Position numbers and translations under genes: made by a program. 64,000 bases of DNA from an uncultured Eubacteriales bacterium. Lineage in GTDB: Bacteria; Bacillota; Clostridia; Oscillospirales; CAG-272. The stretch lies in contig CABUHS010000005.1 in NCBI GenBank assembly GCA_902491535.1, positions 43,657 through 107,656 of the forward strand, in the 5' to 3' direction. Below the pieces are notes generated by a model, which saw only the letters and a list, made by a program, of their open reading frames with translations, was not told the origin of the DNA and did not search any database. Every line of letters starts with the position of its first letter. The stretch's first letter is position 1. This document shows positions 18,468 to 27,076 of the stretch, one piece after another.

Positions 18468-18959
18468 TCAAAGTCTTTCAGCTATTCCGGCATCCTTTTC
18501 AAGAACCGCCTGTGCGTCTGAGCGGCGCTTTTCATCAAGTTTTGCAGCAAGATCTTTGTCCTCAACGGCAAGTATCTGTGCGGAAAGCAAAGCAGCATTG
18601 ACGCCCCCGCCTATAGCAACAGTTGCAACCGGAATACCTGAGGGCATCTGTACAGTGGAAAGAAGTGCATCAATGCCGTCAAGATTACCGGATTTACACG
18701 GTATGCCTATAACAGGAAGAGTCGTATTTGCAGCAATAGCTCCCGCAAGATGCGCAGCCATTCCCGCAGCTGCAATAATAACACCGAAACCGTTTGCCCT
18801 CGCATTGACTGCAAAACTTCTTGCTTCTTCGGGTGTTCTGTGCGCAGAGTACACGTGTACCTCATAAGGAATATCAAATTTCTTAAGAGTATCAGTCGCT
18901 TTCTGTATTACAGGCAGATCACTGTCACTGCCCATTACGATTCCGACTTTTTTCATCAT
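18468..18959 (-). CDS. purE: N5-carboxyaminoimidazole ribonucleotide mutase PurE
   Basis: A 163-residue CAIR-forming enzyme, first gene of the pur operon. The N-terminal VGIVMGSDSDLPV, the SAHRTPE loop and GMAAHLAGAIAANT are typical of the small PurE. Its partner PurK is not in the window, so whether it acts as an N5-CAIR mutase or by direct carboxylation cannot be told from here. Two adjacent ATGs (18959 and 18956) are possible starts, both with AAAGGAA 11-14 bases upstream. Expression should be governed by the ZTP riboswitch just ahead. Confidence 0.95.
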   Translation of the reverse strand: MMKKVGIVMGSDSDLPVIQKATDTLKKFDIPYEVHVYSAHRTPEEARSFAVNARANGFGVIIAAAGMAAHLAGAIAANTTLPVIGIPCKSGNLDGIDALLSTVQMPSGIPVATVAIGGGVNAALLSAQILAVEDKDLAAKLDEKRRSDAQAVLEKDAGIAERL

Positions 18960-19027
18960 AGGTTAAACCGTTCCTTTCCGTTAAAGGCTTTTTGCAAGCC
19001 GATATGCCTTTTTACCCGACTCAAAAT

Positions 19028-19069
19028 ATCAAAAGGGCGCACTTCACTCACCGCGAGTAAAGTGCGCCC
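19028..19069 (-). terminator. ZTP-controlled terminator before purE
   Basis: A GC-rich stem GGGCGCACTT / AAGTGCGCCC (19060-19069 with 19035-19044 on the plus strand), extended by further pairs and followed on the minus strand by TTTTGATATTTT. Its 5' arm starts inside the conserved CTGGGC of the upstream aptamer. Folding of the aptamer and the terminator are therefore mutually exclusive, as expected for an ON-switch for purine synthesis. Confidence 0.8.
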
Positions 19070-19142
19070 AGACGGTCGGCATTTTAAAGCGTTTTCTGTT
19101 CCTTTGTGGTGCTCCACATTAACTCCGTCAGTTGCAGAAAAC
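19063..19142 (-). promoter_or_regulatory. ZTP/ZMP riboswitch (pfl motif) controlling the pur operon
   Basis: Read on the minus strand, the leader has an 8-bp P1 stem GTTTTCTG / CAGAAAAC (19135-19142 with 19091-19098). Inside it is GTGGAGCACCACAAAGGAAC with a GTGG/CCAC stem. Downstream comes TGCCGACCGTCTGGGCG, which matches the highly conserved CCGNCTGGGC signature of ZTP riboswitches upstream of purH and glyA in many bacteria. It binds ZMP/ZTP, intermediates that build up when 10-formyl-THF is short, so it would turn on purE through glyA, including the folate-dependent purN, purH and glyA. Confidence 0.85.
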
Positions 19143-19208
19143 ATGTAACTCAGGTAATCTGCAAGCGTCATTCCGATACCCGCTGCGTACCTTCGGTACA
19201 ACAATATA

Positions 19209-19237
19209 AGTATATCATTATTTTATACTTATGTCAA
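19209..19237 (-). promoter_or_regulatory. SigmaA promoter of the pur operon
   Basis: On the minus strand, TTGACA (19232-19237) and TATACT (19209-19214) are exactly 17 bases apart. Transcription would start near 19200 and run straight into the ZTP aptamer. A small GTACC-GAA-GGTAC hairpin lies at the 5' end of the transcript. Confidence 0.85.
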
Positions 19238-19281
19238 GGCACACATCAACAAAATTCAAATTATTTTTTCTTAATTCCCGA

Positions 19282-19701
19282 TTATTTTCCCGCCTGTGTT
19301 TCGCAGTATATACAACGGTATATTTTGTTTTCAGAATCGGTCAGTCTGAAAACATGGTCAAGCTCATGTTCTACCGTAGTAATACATCTCGGATTTTTGC
19401 ATTTTATAACTCCGACAAGCGTCTGAGGCATGGGAATACTGCGTTTTTCGACCAATTTTCCGTCACGGATAATGTTTACCGTAGCACCGGGATCGACGTA
19501 TCCGATAACATCAAGATTAATCGGTATATCAGCGTCTATCTTGATAATATCTTTCTTGCCGAGCTTGCTGCTGCACACATTTTTTATTATCGCAACCGAG
19601 CAGTCGAGACTGTCAAGCGCGAGAAGCTCATAGAGCTTCATTCCGCGTCCTGCGGTTATATGGTCGATAACGATACCGTTGATTATAGAATCTATTTTCA
19701 T
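19282..19701 (-). CDS. pyrI: Aspartate carbamoyltransferase regulatory subunit PyrI
   Basis: A 139-residue regulatory chain of the PyrB/PyrI holoenzyme. The N-terminal allosteric (nucleotide-binding) domain has KIDSIINGIVIDHITAGRGM, and the C-terminal zinc domain has CKNPRC and CIYC supplying the four Cys ligands. This points to an E. coli-type ATCase with allosteric control, not the stand-alone PyrB of Bacillus. It is the last gene of the pyr operon, 27 bases after pyrB. No clear terminator separates it from the pur promoter 45 bases downstream. Confidence 0.95.
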   Translation of the reverse strand: MKIDSIINGIVIDHITAGRGMKLYELLALDSLDCSVAIIKNVCSSKLGKKDIIKIDADIPINLDVIGYVDPGATVNIIRDGKLVEKRSIPMPQTLVGVIKCKNPRCITTVEHELDHVFRLTDSENKIYRCIYCETQAGK

Positions 19702-19728
19702 ATCGGTCTGCTTCCTTTCCTGCCGCGC

Positions 19729-20652
19729 TCAAAGTTTTCCTGCTTCGGCGAGCAGCATGAGTATAAGTGCCATTCTCATGTATTTTCCGTTCAGCACCTG
19801 CTTGAAATAACATGCTCTCGGGTCGTTGTCGATTGCAGCACTTATTTCATTAACTCTCGGCAGCGGATGCATTATGCAAAGATCGTTCTTTGCACTCTGA
19901 AGCTTTTTAGGTTCAAGTATGTAGCTGTCTTTAAGGCGAAGATAATCTTCTTCGTTAAAGAAACGCTCACGCTGAACACGTGTCATGTAAAGAATATCGA
20001 GTTCAGGCATAGCCTCTTCGAGACTTGCAGTCTGAACATAGGGTATGCCCTTCTTCTTAAGTACATCCTTTTTAACATAGCTCGGCAGCTTAAGTTCATC
20101 CGGAGATATCAGTACAATATTTATTCCGGTATACCTTGACAGTGCGTTTATAAGCGAATGAACCGTTCTTCCGAACTTAAGGTCGCCGCAAAAGCCGACG
20201 GTAAGATCGCTTATTCTTCCTTTTTCGCGATATATAGTGAGAAGATCGGCAAGTGTCTGCGTAGGGTGGTTATGACCTCCGTCTCCTGCATTAATGACCG
20301 GAACGGATGCATACTGCGAAGCTACAAGCGGAGCGCCCTCCTTAGGGTGACGCATCGCTATGATATCCGCATAGCAGCTTATTACTCTTGCCGTATCGGC
20401 AACGGTTTCGCCCTTCGAAGCCGATGAGCTTGAAGCCTCGGAAAATCCAATAACATTTCCGCCAAGCTCATACATTGCCGCCTCAAAGCTGAGCCTTGTG
20501 CGTGTCGACGGCTCAAAAAACAGTGTTGCAAGCTTCTTTCCGCGACATTTTTCGCTGTACGCCTGCGGATTTTCAATAATATCACACGCCGTAGCGAGCA
20601 GCGCCTCGATCTCTTCTACCGAAAGATCAAGTATATCTATAAGACTTCTCAT
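19729..20652 (-). CDS. pyrB: Aspartate carbamoyltransferase catalytic subunit PyrB
   Basis: A 307-residue catalytic chain that condenses carbamoyl phosphate and aspartate. The carbamoyl-phosphate loop FFEPSTRTRLSFE (about residues 46-58), GDGGHNHPTQTLADLLT and the aspartate-side MTRVQRERF are present, and PLPRVNEI lies near the C-terminus. Its ATG overlaps the pyrE stop by 4 bases (ATGA), so it is translationally coupled to pyrE. It partners the adjacent PyrI. Confidence 0.97.
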   Translation of the reverse strand: MRSLIDILDLSVEEIEALLATACDIIENPQAYSEKCRGKKLATLFFEPSTRTRLSFEAAMYELGGNVIGFSEASSSSASKGETVADTARVISCYADIIAMRHPKEGAPLVASQYASVPVINAGDGGHNHPTQTLADLLTIYREKGRISDLTVGFCGDLKFGRTVHSLINALSRYTGINIVLISPDELKLPSYVKKDVLKKKGIPYVQTASLEEAMPELDILYMTRVQRERFFNEEDYLRLKDSYILEPKKLQSAKNDLCIMHPLPRVNEISAAIDNDPRACYFKQVLNGKYMRMALILMLLAEAGKL

Positions 20653-21305
20653 AATTTCGCTCCATTCACGGCAAGATAATTACGTATCCGCTGCACGTTT
20701 TCCGCATTGGATTCATCCTCTTCCAGATACTCGATGATATCATAAACGTCAACAACAGAATAAACCGGAAAGCCAAACTCCTGTTCCACCTCCTGCATGG
20801 CGGACAGCTCCGTCTTTCCCTTTTCTCTGCGGTCTACCATTACAAATACGGCGGAAACCTTGACGCCGTCAAGTCCTCGAAGAAGCTCCATACTTTCGCG
20901 GATCGCTGTTCCTGCGGTGATAACGTCCTCTACTATGACGATCTCCTCGCCCGATGTCGGCTTATATCCGACAAATACGCCGCCCTCACCGTGATCCTTT
21001 GCTTCCTTGCGGTTGAAGAAAAACGGAACATCAAGTCCGCTCGCCGAGAGTGCCGACGCCACGGAAACCGCTATCGGTATTCCCTTGTATGCAGGTCCGA
21101 ACAGTACCGTTTTTTTCTCGCCGATGTGTTCCTTGTACGCCTTTGCATAAAATTCTCCGAGCTTTCTTATCTGATCGCCCGTCTTTATTTCACCCGCATT
21201 GATGAAATACGGTATCTTCCGTCCGCTCTTCGCGGTAAAGTCACCGAACTTCAGAACGCCCGCGCTCTCGAGAAACCCTATAAATTCTCTTTTATAGCCT
21301 TCCAT
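20649..21305 (-). CDS. pyrE: Orotate phosphoribosyltransferase PyrE
   Basis: A 218-residue enzyme that joins orotate to PRPP to give OMP. The PRPP-binding motif IVIVEDVITAGTAIRE (about residues 120-135) and the flexible catalytic loop FFFNRKEAKDHGEGGVFVG (with Lys and His) are clear, as is YFINAGEIKTG near the N-terminus. It lies between pyrF and pyrB and overlaps pyrB by 4 bases. Confidence 0.97.
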   Translation of the reverse strand: MEGYKREFIGFLESAGVLKFGDFTAKSGRKIPYFINAGEIKTGDQIRKLGEFYAKAYKEHIGEKKTVLFGPAYKGIPIAVSVASALSASGLDVPFFFNRKEAKDHGEGGVFVGYKPTSGEEIVIVEDVITAGTAIRESMELLRGLDGVKVSAVFVMVDRREKGKTELSAMQEVEQEFGFPVYSVVDVYDIIEYLEEDESNAENVQRIRNYLAVNGAKL

Positions 21306-21325
21306 TTTTATATCCCCTCCCGTTT

Positions 21326-22024
21326 TCAGTCAACAAATTCATTTACACAACGTCTGTATGCAGCAACAGGATCGGCAGCAGCTGTGATCGGTCTTCCGAC
21401 TACTATGTAATCCGATCCGATTTTTTTAGCTTCGGCAGGCGTCATAACACGCTTCTGATCTCCGACATCACCGTCGGCAAAACGAACTCCGGGGGTAACC
21501 GTAAGAAAGTCCGAGCCGCATACTCCGTGTACCTTTTCCGCCTCAAGCGGCGAGCATACAACTCCGTCAAGTCCTGCAAGCTTTGCGTTATGCGCATAGT
21601 GCATTACGACCTTGTCGATCGGTTCTTTTATAAGCAGATCCTTCTCCATACTATCCTGATCTGTCGATGTAAGCTGTGTCACCGCTATGAGAAGCGGTCT
21701 TGTTCCGTCGGGTCTTGTAAGTCCTTCGAGTGCAGCCTGCATCATACGAACCGTTCCTGCCGCATGAAGATTACATATATCCACATCAAGAGACGACAGC
21801 ACTGCCATAGATTTTTTTACAGTATTAGGAATGTCATGAAGTTTCAAATCAAGAAATATTTTGTGTCCTCTTCGCTTGATCTCCCTCACGATATGCGGTC
21901 CCTCAGAATAGAACAGCTCCATTCCGATCTTAACAAACGGTTTTTCATCTGTAAAAAGATCAAGAAATCCGAAGACCTGATCAGCTGACGCAAAATCACA
22001 TGCTACGATAACATCTTTTCCCAT
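21326..22024 (-). CDS. pyrF: Orotidine 5'-phosphate decarboxylase PyrF
   Basis: A TIM-barrel decarboxylase of 232 residues that forms UMP from OMP. The catalytic D-K-x-x-D array is present as FLDLKLHDIPNT, with VACDFAS at the N-terminus and DYIVVGRPIT at the phosphate site. The frame is open to 22138, but the ATG at 22024 has AGAAAGGA 8 bases upstream and gives the standard N-terminus, so the longer form is rejected. It follows pyrD after a 129-base gap. Confidence 0.96.
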   Translation of the reverse strand: MGKDVIVACDFASADQVFGFLDLFTDEKPFVKIGMELFYSEGPHIVREIKRRGHKIFLDLKLHDIPNTVKKSMAVLSSLDVDICNLHAAGTVRMMQAALEGLTRPDGTRPLLIAVTQLTSTDQDSMEKDLLIKEPIDKVVMHYAHNAKLAGLDGVVCSPLEAEKVHGVCGSDFLTVTPGVRFADGDVGDQKRVMTPAEAKKIGSDYIVVGRPITAAADPVAAYRRCVNEFVD

Positions 22025-22153
22025 TGGTTGTTTCCTTTCTGCGACTGTTTTATATGCAACTGTCGCCGGCAAAACGGTAAGACGGTGCATCGCGCAGCTT
22101 ATTCTGTGACAAAAACAAGCCGCGGACGCACGCATCACACTCTGTTTACACGG

Positions 22154-23068
22154 TCAGGCTCTTGCCTTTCCGATTATATCCGAAAGATTTTCAATACCGT
22201 ACCGTTCCATAACGGCAGGAAGATCGTTTATTATATTTCGGCAGGCATACGGCTCTATGAGATTTGCCGCGCCGATCTCTACAGCCGAAGCTCCGGCAAG
22301 CATCATCTCAATAACTTCTTCGGCAGATGATACGCCGCCTATTCCTATGACCGGAATATCAACCGCTCCCGATACCTGATATACCATACGAAGTGCGACC
22401 GGGAATATGGCATGACCGGAAAAACCGCCCATCTTGTTGGCGATAACAGGCTTTTTTGTACGCAGATCGATCCGCATTCCAAAAAGCGTATTGATAAGGC
22501 TTATTCCGTCCGCTCCGGCTTCCTCGCACGCCTTTGCGATAGAAACTATATCGGTTACATTCGGTGAAAGCTTCATAAACACAGGCTTCGTAGTGACCTT
22601 TTTAACAGCCGCCGTAACCTCAGCTGCCGCCGTAGGCTCTGTACCGAAGCTCATTCCTCCGCCGTGTACATTCGGACAGCTTATATTGACTTCAAGCCAA
22701 CCTACCTGCTCCTCGGCATCGAGCCTTTGACAGGTGTAGACATATTCATCAAGCGAAAAGCCGCTTACATTCGCTATGACTTTTTTTGAAAAGCATTTTT
22801 TCAGCTTCGGAAGTTCCTCTGATATTACCTTTTCAACGCCCGGATTCTGAAGTCCTACAGCATTTATAATTCCGTCTGGGCACTCTGCTATACGCGGAGT
22901 CGGATTTCCGAACCGCGGATCCTTCGTAGTACCCTTGAAAGAAAATGTTCCGAGAATATTTATGTCGTACAGTTCGGCAAATTCATATCCGTAGCCAAAC
23001 GTGCCCGAAGCGGGAATAACCGGATTATCCAGCGTAATGCCGCAAAGATCAACATTCATTTTTCCCAT
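22154..23068 (-). CDS. pyrD: Dihydroorotate dehydrogenase B catalytic subunit PyrD
   Basis: Class 1B (NAD-linked) dihydroorotate dehydrogenase, 304 residues, FMN-bound, cytosolic. Segments: PVIPASGTFGYGYEF, QNPGVE, the active-site Cys region EVNISCPNVHGGG (about residue 130), FMKLSPNVTDI and the FMN phosphate site GIGGVSSAEEV. The Cys base and the neighbouring PyrK define the 1B type. Its start overlaps the end of pyrK by 13 bases, in keeping with a stoichiometric complex. Confidence 0.96.
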   Translation of the reverse strand: MGKMNVDLCGITLDNPVIPASGTFGYGYEFAELYDINILGTFSFKGTTKDPRFGNPTPRIAECPDGIINAVGLQNPGVEKVISEELPKLKKCFSKKVIANVSGFSLDEYVYTCQRLDAEEQVGWLEVNISCPNVHGGGMSFGTEPTAAAEVTAAVKKVTTKPVFMKLSPNVTDIVSIAKACEEAGADGISLINTLFGMRIDLRTKKPVIANKMGGFSGHAIFPVALRMVYQVSGAVDIPVIGIGGVSSAEEVIEMMLAGASAVEIGAANLIEPYACRNIINDLPAVMERYGIENLSDIIGKARA

Positions 23069-23790
23069 AAGATCTCCTCCTTACGCAGCACCGGTCCTTC
23101 CTTGCAAATTCTCTTATAGCCTGTGACGGTCTTGCATGAGCAGCCCATACAAGCACCGAAGCCGCACCCCATACGCTCTTCAAAACTGAACTGACCGTCC
23201 GTTTTCGCAGTTTTGTACACCGATTTAAGCATCGGTTCCGGTCCGCATGTGTAAAAATAGGTATATCCGTCCGGAAGCGCATCGGTAACAAATCCGCGGG
23301 TACCGTAGGAACCGTCGGCAGTCGTTATGGTAACATTTACTCCGAGCGCGCGGAATTCGCTCTCGCCGAACACCTCGTCGGCAGTATTGAAACCGAGAAC
23401 CGCAGATACCTTTTTACCCTCTCCGATAAGCTTTTTCGCAAGCATATAAAGAGGGGGGACGCCGACGCCGCCGCCGATAAGCAGTGGTTTGTCACCGGAT
23501 ACCGAAGTATTGTATCCGTTTCCGAGTCCTGTCAGTATATCGAGCGTATCTCCCTGTTTCATCCGGCTCATCATTCCGGTACCCCGTCCGACGACCTTGT
23601 ATATTATCGTTACAGAATCGCCGCCTTTGTCGTAAACCGAGATGGGACGGCGGAGAAACGCGCCGTCAAGTTTAATGTTTATGAACTGTCCCGGCGCGGT
23701 TATCGCCCCGGTGTCCCCCGAAAGTCGCATTTTGTATACGGATTCGGTGAGAGGGATATTTTCCGTTATAGTGAATAATCCTTGCTTCAT
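23056..23790 (-). CDS. pyrK: Dihydroorotate dehydrogenase electron-transfer subunit PyrK
   Basis: A 244-residue flavoprotein that passes electrons from PyrD to NAD+. FAD-binding RRPISVYDK, NAD-binding LLIGGGVGVPPLYMLAKKL, and a C-terminal [2Fe-2S] Cys set, CGFGACMGCSC plus a later Cys in ICKEGPVL. The length is normal. It overlaps pyrD by 13 bases and follows carB after an 82-base gap that holds an 18-bp perfect hairpin. Confidence 0.96.
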   Translation of the reverse strand: MKQGLFTITENIPLTESVYKMRLSGDTGAITAPGQFINIKLDGAFLRRPISVYDKGGDSVTIIYKVVGRGTGMMSRMKQGDTLDILTGLGNGYNTSVSGDKPLLIGGGVGVPPLYMLAKKLIGEGKKVSAVLGFNTADEVFGESEFRALGVNVTITTADGSYGTRGFVTDALPDGYTYFYTCGPEPMLKSVYKTAKTDGQFSFEERMGCGFGACMGCSCKTVTGYKRICKEGPVLRKEEILWEK

Positions 23791-23810
23791 TATGTCTGCC
23801 CTTTCTTCCG

Positions 23811-23852
23811 ACTTTTCACAGCGCAGAGATATCGCTCTGCGCTGTGAAAAGT
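23811..23852 (-). other. Perfect 18-bp hairpin between carB and pyrK
   Basis: ACTTTTCACAGCGCAGAG (23811-23828) is exactly complementary to 23835-23852, with a 6-base loop ATATCG. On the minus strand it begins about 20 bases after the carB stop. It is followed by CGGAAGAAAGGG, the pyrK ribosome-binding region, not by a U-tract. It is too stable to be chance and is not a standard terminator; an mRNA processing or stability role is likely. Confidence 0.75.
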
Positions 23853-23872
23853 ATTTTCCGTATTCTTATTTT

Positions 23873-26800
23873 TTATGCGTCGATCGTCGATATCGTCAGA
23901 GTTGTCTCCTCAAGAACATCAAGAAGTACGCGCACGGTGTCAAGAGATGTAAACATAGTCACATTATTTTCGGTAGCACAGCGTCTGATCGCAACACCGT
24001 CGTCATAATGAACGCCCGAAAGTATCGCACGGGTATTTATAACATAGCTTACGTATCCGGAGCGGATCGAATCGAGAATCTCCTCGCTTCCCTCACTGAT
24101 CTTTCCGCGCACTCTTGTGCGTATTCCGTTCTCTTTCAGGAAATTAGCCGTTCCGATGGTAGCCTCTACATTGAAGCCCATATCATAAAATCTCTTGACG
24201 AGCGGAAGCGCCTCTTCCTTGTCCTCGTCAGCGAGCGTAACAAGAATTGTTCCGTAATTCTGAAGATTCATGCCCGAAGCAGTGAGTGCCTTGAACATAG
24301 CGCGGTGAAGCTTATCGTCATAACCGATCGCCTCTCCGGTAGATTTCATCTCGGGAGAAAGATATGCGTCAAGTCCTTTTATCTTGTTGAAAGAGAATAC
24401 CGGAACCTTTACATAATAGCGCTTCTTTTCCTCGGGATATATATCGAAGATTCCCTGCTCCTTAAGGCTCTTTCCGAGAATTACCTCTGTCGCAATATCA
24501 GCAAGGCTGTAGCCTGTGGATTTTGAAAGGAAAGGAACGGTTCTCGACGATCTCGGATTTACCTCGATTATATATACGTTGTCATTTTCATCTACAATAA
24601 ACTGGATGTTGTAAAGACCTATGATTCCGATACCGAGTCCAAGCTTTTTAGCGTATGTAAGGATAGTTCCCTTCACCTTGTCCGATATACTGAATGTCGG
24701 GTAAACGCTGATAGAGTCTCCGGAGTGAATACCGGTGCGCTCTACAAGCTCCATAATTCCGGGAACGAATACGTTTCTTCCGTCACAGATCGCATCGACC
24801 TCGACCTCTTTACCCTGAATATACTTGTCGACAAGTACAGGCTTGTCCGTGTCGATCTCAACAGCGGTCTTAAGATAACGGCGGAGCTGGGGCTCGTTAG
24901 CAACGATCTCCATTGCTCTTCCTCCGAGGACGAAGCTCGGACGTACAAGAACGGGATATCCTATCTCCTCTGCAGCTTTTACGCCGTCCTCAATATTTGT
25001 AACCGCGCGTCCCTTAGGCTGCGGTATTCCGAGCGATACAAGCACTTTTTCAAAGCTGTCGCGGTTTTCGGCACGCTCGATAGCGTCGCAGTCGGTCCCG
25101 ATGATCTTTACGCCGCGCTTCATAAGCGGTTCTGCAAGATTTATTGCAGTCTGTCCGCCGAGCGACGCGATAACTCCCTCAGGCTGCTCAAAGTCGAGAA
25201 TTGCCATAACATCCTCAGGCGTGAGCGGCTCAAAATAGAGTTTATCAGCAGTTGTATAGTCTGTAGAAACCGTCTCAGGGTTATTATTTATAATTATTGC
25301 CTCATATCCGGAGCGCTTGATCGTCTGGACAGCGTGAACTGTCGAATAGTCAAATTCAACTCCCTGACCGATACGGATAGGACCTGCGCCGAGAACAACG
25401 ATCTTCTTTTTGTCTGTAAGTCTCGATGCGTTCTCTCCGGTATATGATGAGTACAGATATGCGATATACTTTCCGGTATGAAGTGTATCGACCATTTTAA
25501 ATATCGGCACGATACCGTTTTGTTTACGCAAAGAGTAAATGTTTATCTCATCATCGTTCCAAAGTCTTGCAATAAACTTATCCGAAAATCCCATTTTCTT
25601 TGCTCTTCCGAGTACATCGACCGAACCTTTGTTTGCCGAAAGCTCGCTTTCCATGTCTACGATGCTCTTTATGCACTCAAGGAAAAGCTCTGTGATCATT
25701 GTGACCTCATGAAGCTTTTCGATCGATACTCCGCGGCGTATAAGCTCGGTTACAGCATAGATATTGTCGTCCTTGAATTCACCGATATATGAAAGGATTT
25801 CATCATTGCTCATGGAATCAAACTTTGCAAGATGCAGGTGGCAGACTCCTGTTTCGAGCGAACGAACCGACTTAAGGAAGCATTCGGAAAGATTAGAACC
25901 GATACCCATGACCTCACCGGTAGCCTTCATCTGTGTTCCGAGCGTATTCGGGGCCGCAGCGAACTTATCGAACGGGAAGCGCGGGAATTTCGCAACAATA
26001 TAGTCAAGGCTCGGCTCGATAGCAGCAGTTCCTCCGGCAACCGGAATATCCTCAAGAGGCATTCCGAGCGCGATCTTAGCAGTTACTCTTGCAATCGGAT
26101 AGCCACTCGCTTTTGAAGCAAGCGCAGACGAACGGGAAACACGCGGGTTTACTTCGATAAGGAAGTATTCGCTTGAATTTGGATTGAGTGCGAACTGTAC
26201 GTTACATCCGCCTTCGATCTTCAGTTCTCTGATTATCTTGATAGCACTGTCATTGAGCATCTTAAGGTCATGATCGTTCAGCGAAAGGATCGGAGCAACG
26301 ACGATAGAGTCTCCTGTATGGACTCCGACCGGATCAACGTTTTCCATGCCGCATATCGTTATAGCGTGGTCATTGGAATCGCGCATTACCTCGAACTCGA
26401 TCTCCTTGTATCCCTTTACGCTCTTCTCGATAAGGACCTGATGAACAGGAGAAAGCTTGAATGCGTTCATACCGATCTCGACAAGCTCGGCTTCATTATT
26501 TGCAAATCCGCCGCCTGTTCCGCCGAGTGTGAACGCAGGACGGAGAACGACAGGGTATCCTATCTTCTCAGCAGCCTTCTTTGCCTCTTCGATATCATAT
26601 GTGATCTCAGACGGTATAACAGGCTCGCCTATAGACTCGCAAAGCTCTTTGAAAAGTTCACGGTCCTCGGCGCGCTCGATGCTGCGACTGCTCGTTCCGA
26701 GAAGCTCAACTCCGCACTCCTTGAGAATACCCTTCTTTTCAAGCTGCATAGCCATATTAAGACCGGTCTGTCCGCCGATACCCGGAACAATAGCATCCGG

Positions 26801-27046
26801 ACGCTCATAGCGAAGGATCTTTGCTATGTATTCAAGAGTAAGCGGCTCCATATAGACCTTGTCGGCGATCGACGTATCCGTCATTATCGTTGCAGGATTT
26901 GAGTTAACGAGTACGACCTCGTAACCCTCCTCCTTGAGTGCAAGACATGCCTGAGTGCCGGCATAGTCAAATTCTGCTGCCTGTCCGATAACGATAGGGC
27001 CGGAGCCTATTATAAGTACCTTTTTAATATCTGTTCTTTTTGCCAT
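23873..27046 (-). CDS. carB: Carbamoyl-phosphate synthase large subunit CarB
   Basis: A 1057-residue synthetase with two homologous ATP-grasp halves. The first begins KVLIIGSGPIVIGQAAEFDY; the second (about residue 550) has VVLGAGPIRIGQGVEFDY. Each half is followed by an oligomerisation or substrate region, and a C-terminal MGS-like allosteric domain ends the chain (NFLKENGIRTRVRGKI). It makes carbamoyl phosphate for PyrB. The glutaminase subunit CarA, normally adjacent, is not in this operon or window. It lies between pyrC and pyrK, 30 bases after pyrC. Confidence 0.97.
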   Translation of the reverse strand: MAKRTDIKKVLIIGSGPIVIGQAAEFDYAGTQACLALKEEGYEVVLVNSNPATIMTDTSIADKVYMEPLTLEYIAKILRYERPDAIVPGIGGQTGLNMAMQLEKKGILKECGVELLGTSSRSIERAEDRELFKELCESIGEPVIPSEITYDIEEAKKAAEKIGYPVVLRPAFTLGGTGGGFANNEAELVEIGMNAFKLSPVHQVLIEKSVKGYKEIEFEVMRDSNDHAITICGMENVDPVGVHTGDSIVVAPILSLNDHDLKMLNDSAIKIIRELKIEGGCNVQFALNPNSSEYFLIEVNPRVSRSSALASKASGYPIARVTAKIALGMPLEDIPVAGGTAAIEPSLDYIVAKFPRFPFDKFAAAPNTLGTQMKATGEVMGIGSNLSECFLKSVRSLETGVCHLHLAKFDSMSNDEILSYIGEFKDDNIYAVTELIRRGVSIEKLHEVTMITELFLECIKSIVDMESELSANKGSVDVLGRAKKMGFSDKFIARLWNDDEINIYSLRKQNGIVPIFKMVDTLHTGKYIAYLYSSYTGENASRLTDKKKIVVLGAGPIRIGQGVEFDYSTVHAVQTIKRSGYEAIIINNNPETVSTDYTTADKLYFEPLTPEDVMAILDFEQPEGVIASLGGQTAINLAEPLMKRGVKIIGTDCDAIERAENRDSFEKVLVSLGIPQPKGRAVTNIEDGVKAAEEIGYPVLVRPSFVLGGRAMEIVANEPQLRRYLKTAVEIDTDKPVLVDKYIQGKEVEVDAICDGRNVFVPGIMELVERTGIHSGDSISVYPTFSISDKVKGTILTYAKKLGLGIGIIGLYNIQFIVDENDNVYIIEVNPRSSRTVPFLSKSTGYSLADIATEVILGKSLKEQGIFDIYPEEKKRYYVKVPVFSFNKIKGLDAYLSPEMKSTGEAIGYDDKLHRAMFKALTASGMNLQNYGTILVTLADEDKEEALPLVKRFYDMGFNVEATIGTANFLKENGIRTRVRGKISEGSEEILDSIRSGYVSYVINTRAILSGVHYDDGVAIRRCATENNVTMFTSLDTVRVLLDVLEETTLTISTIDA

Positions 27047-27076
27047 TTTCCTGTTCTCCCATCTATTCTTATCTTC

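Noticed and set aside
18956..19204. An 82-codon open frame on the minus strand in front of purE
   Set aside because: It lies over the ZTP aptamer and terminator; the RNA signature explains the sequence and the frame has no family-like features.
21326..22138. Longer N-terminus for PyrF
   Set aside because: The extra 38 residues are not PyrF-like, and the ATG at 22024 has a strong ribosome-binding site.
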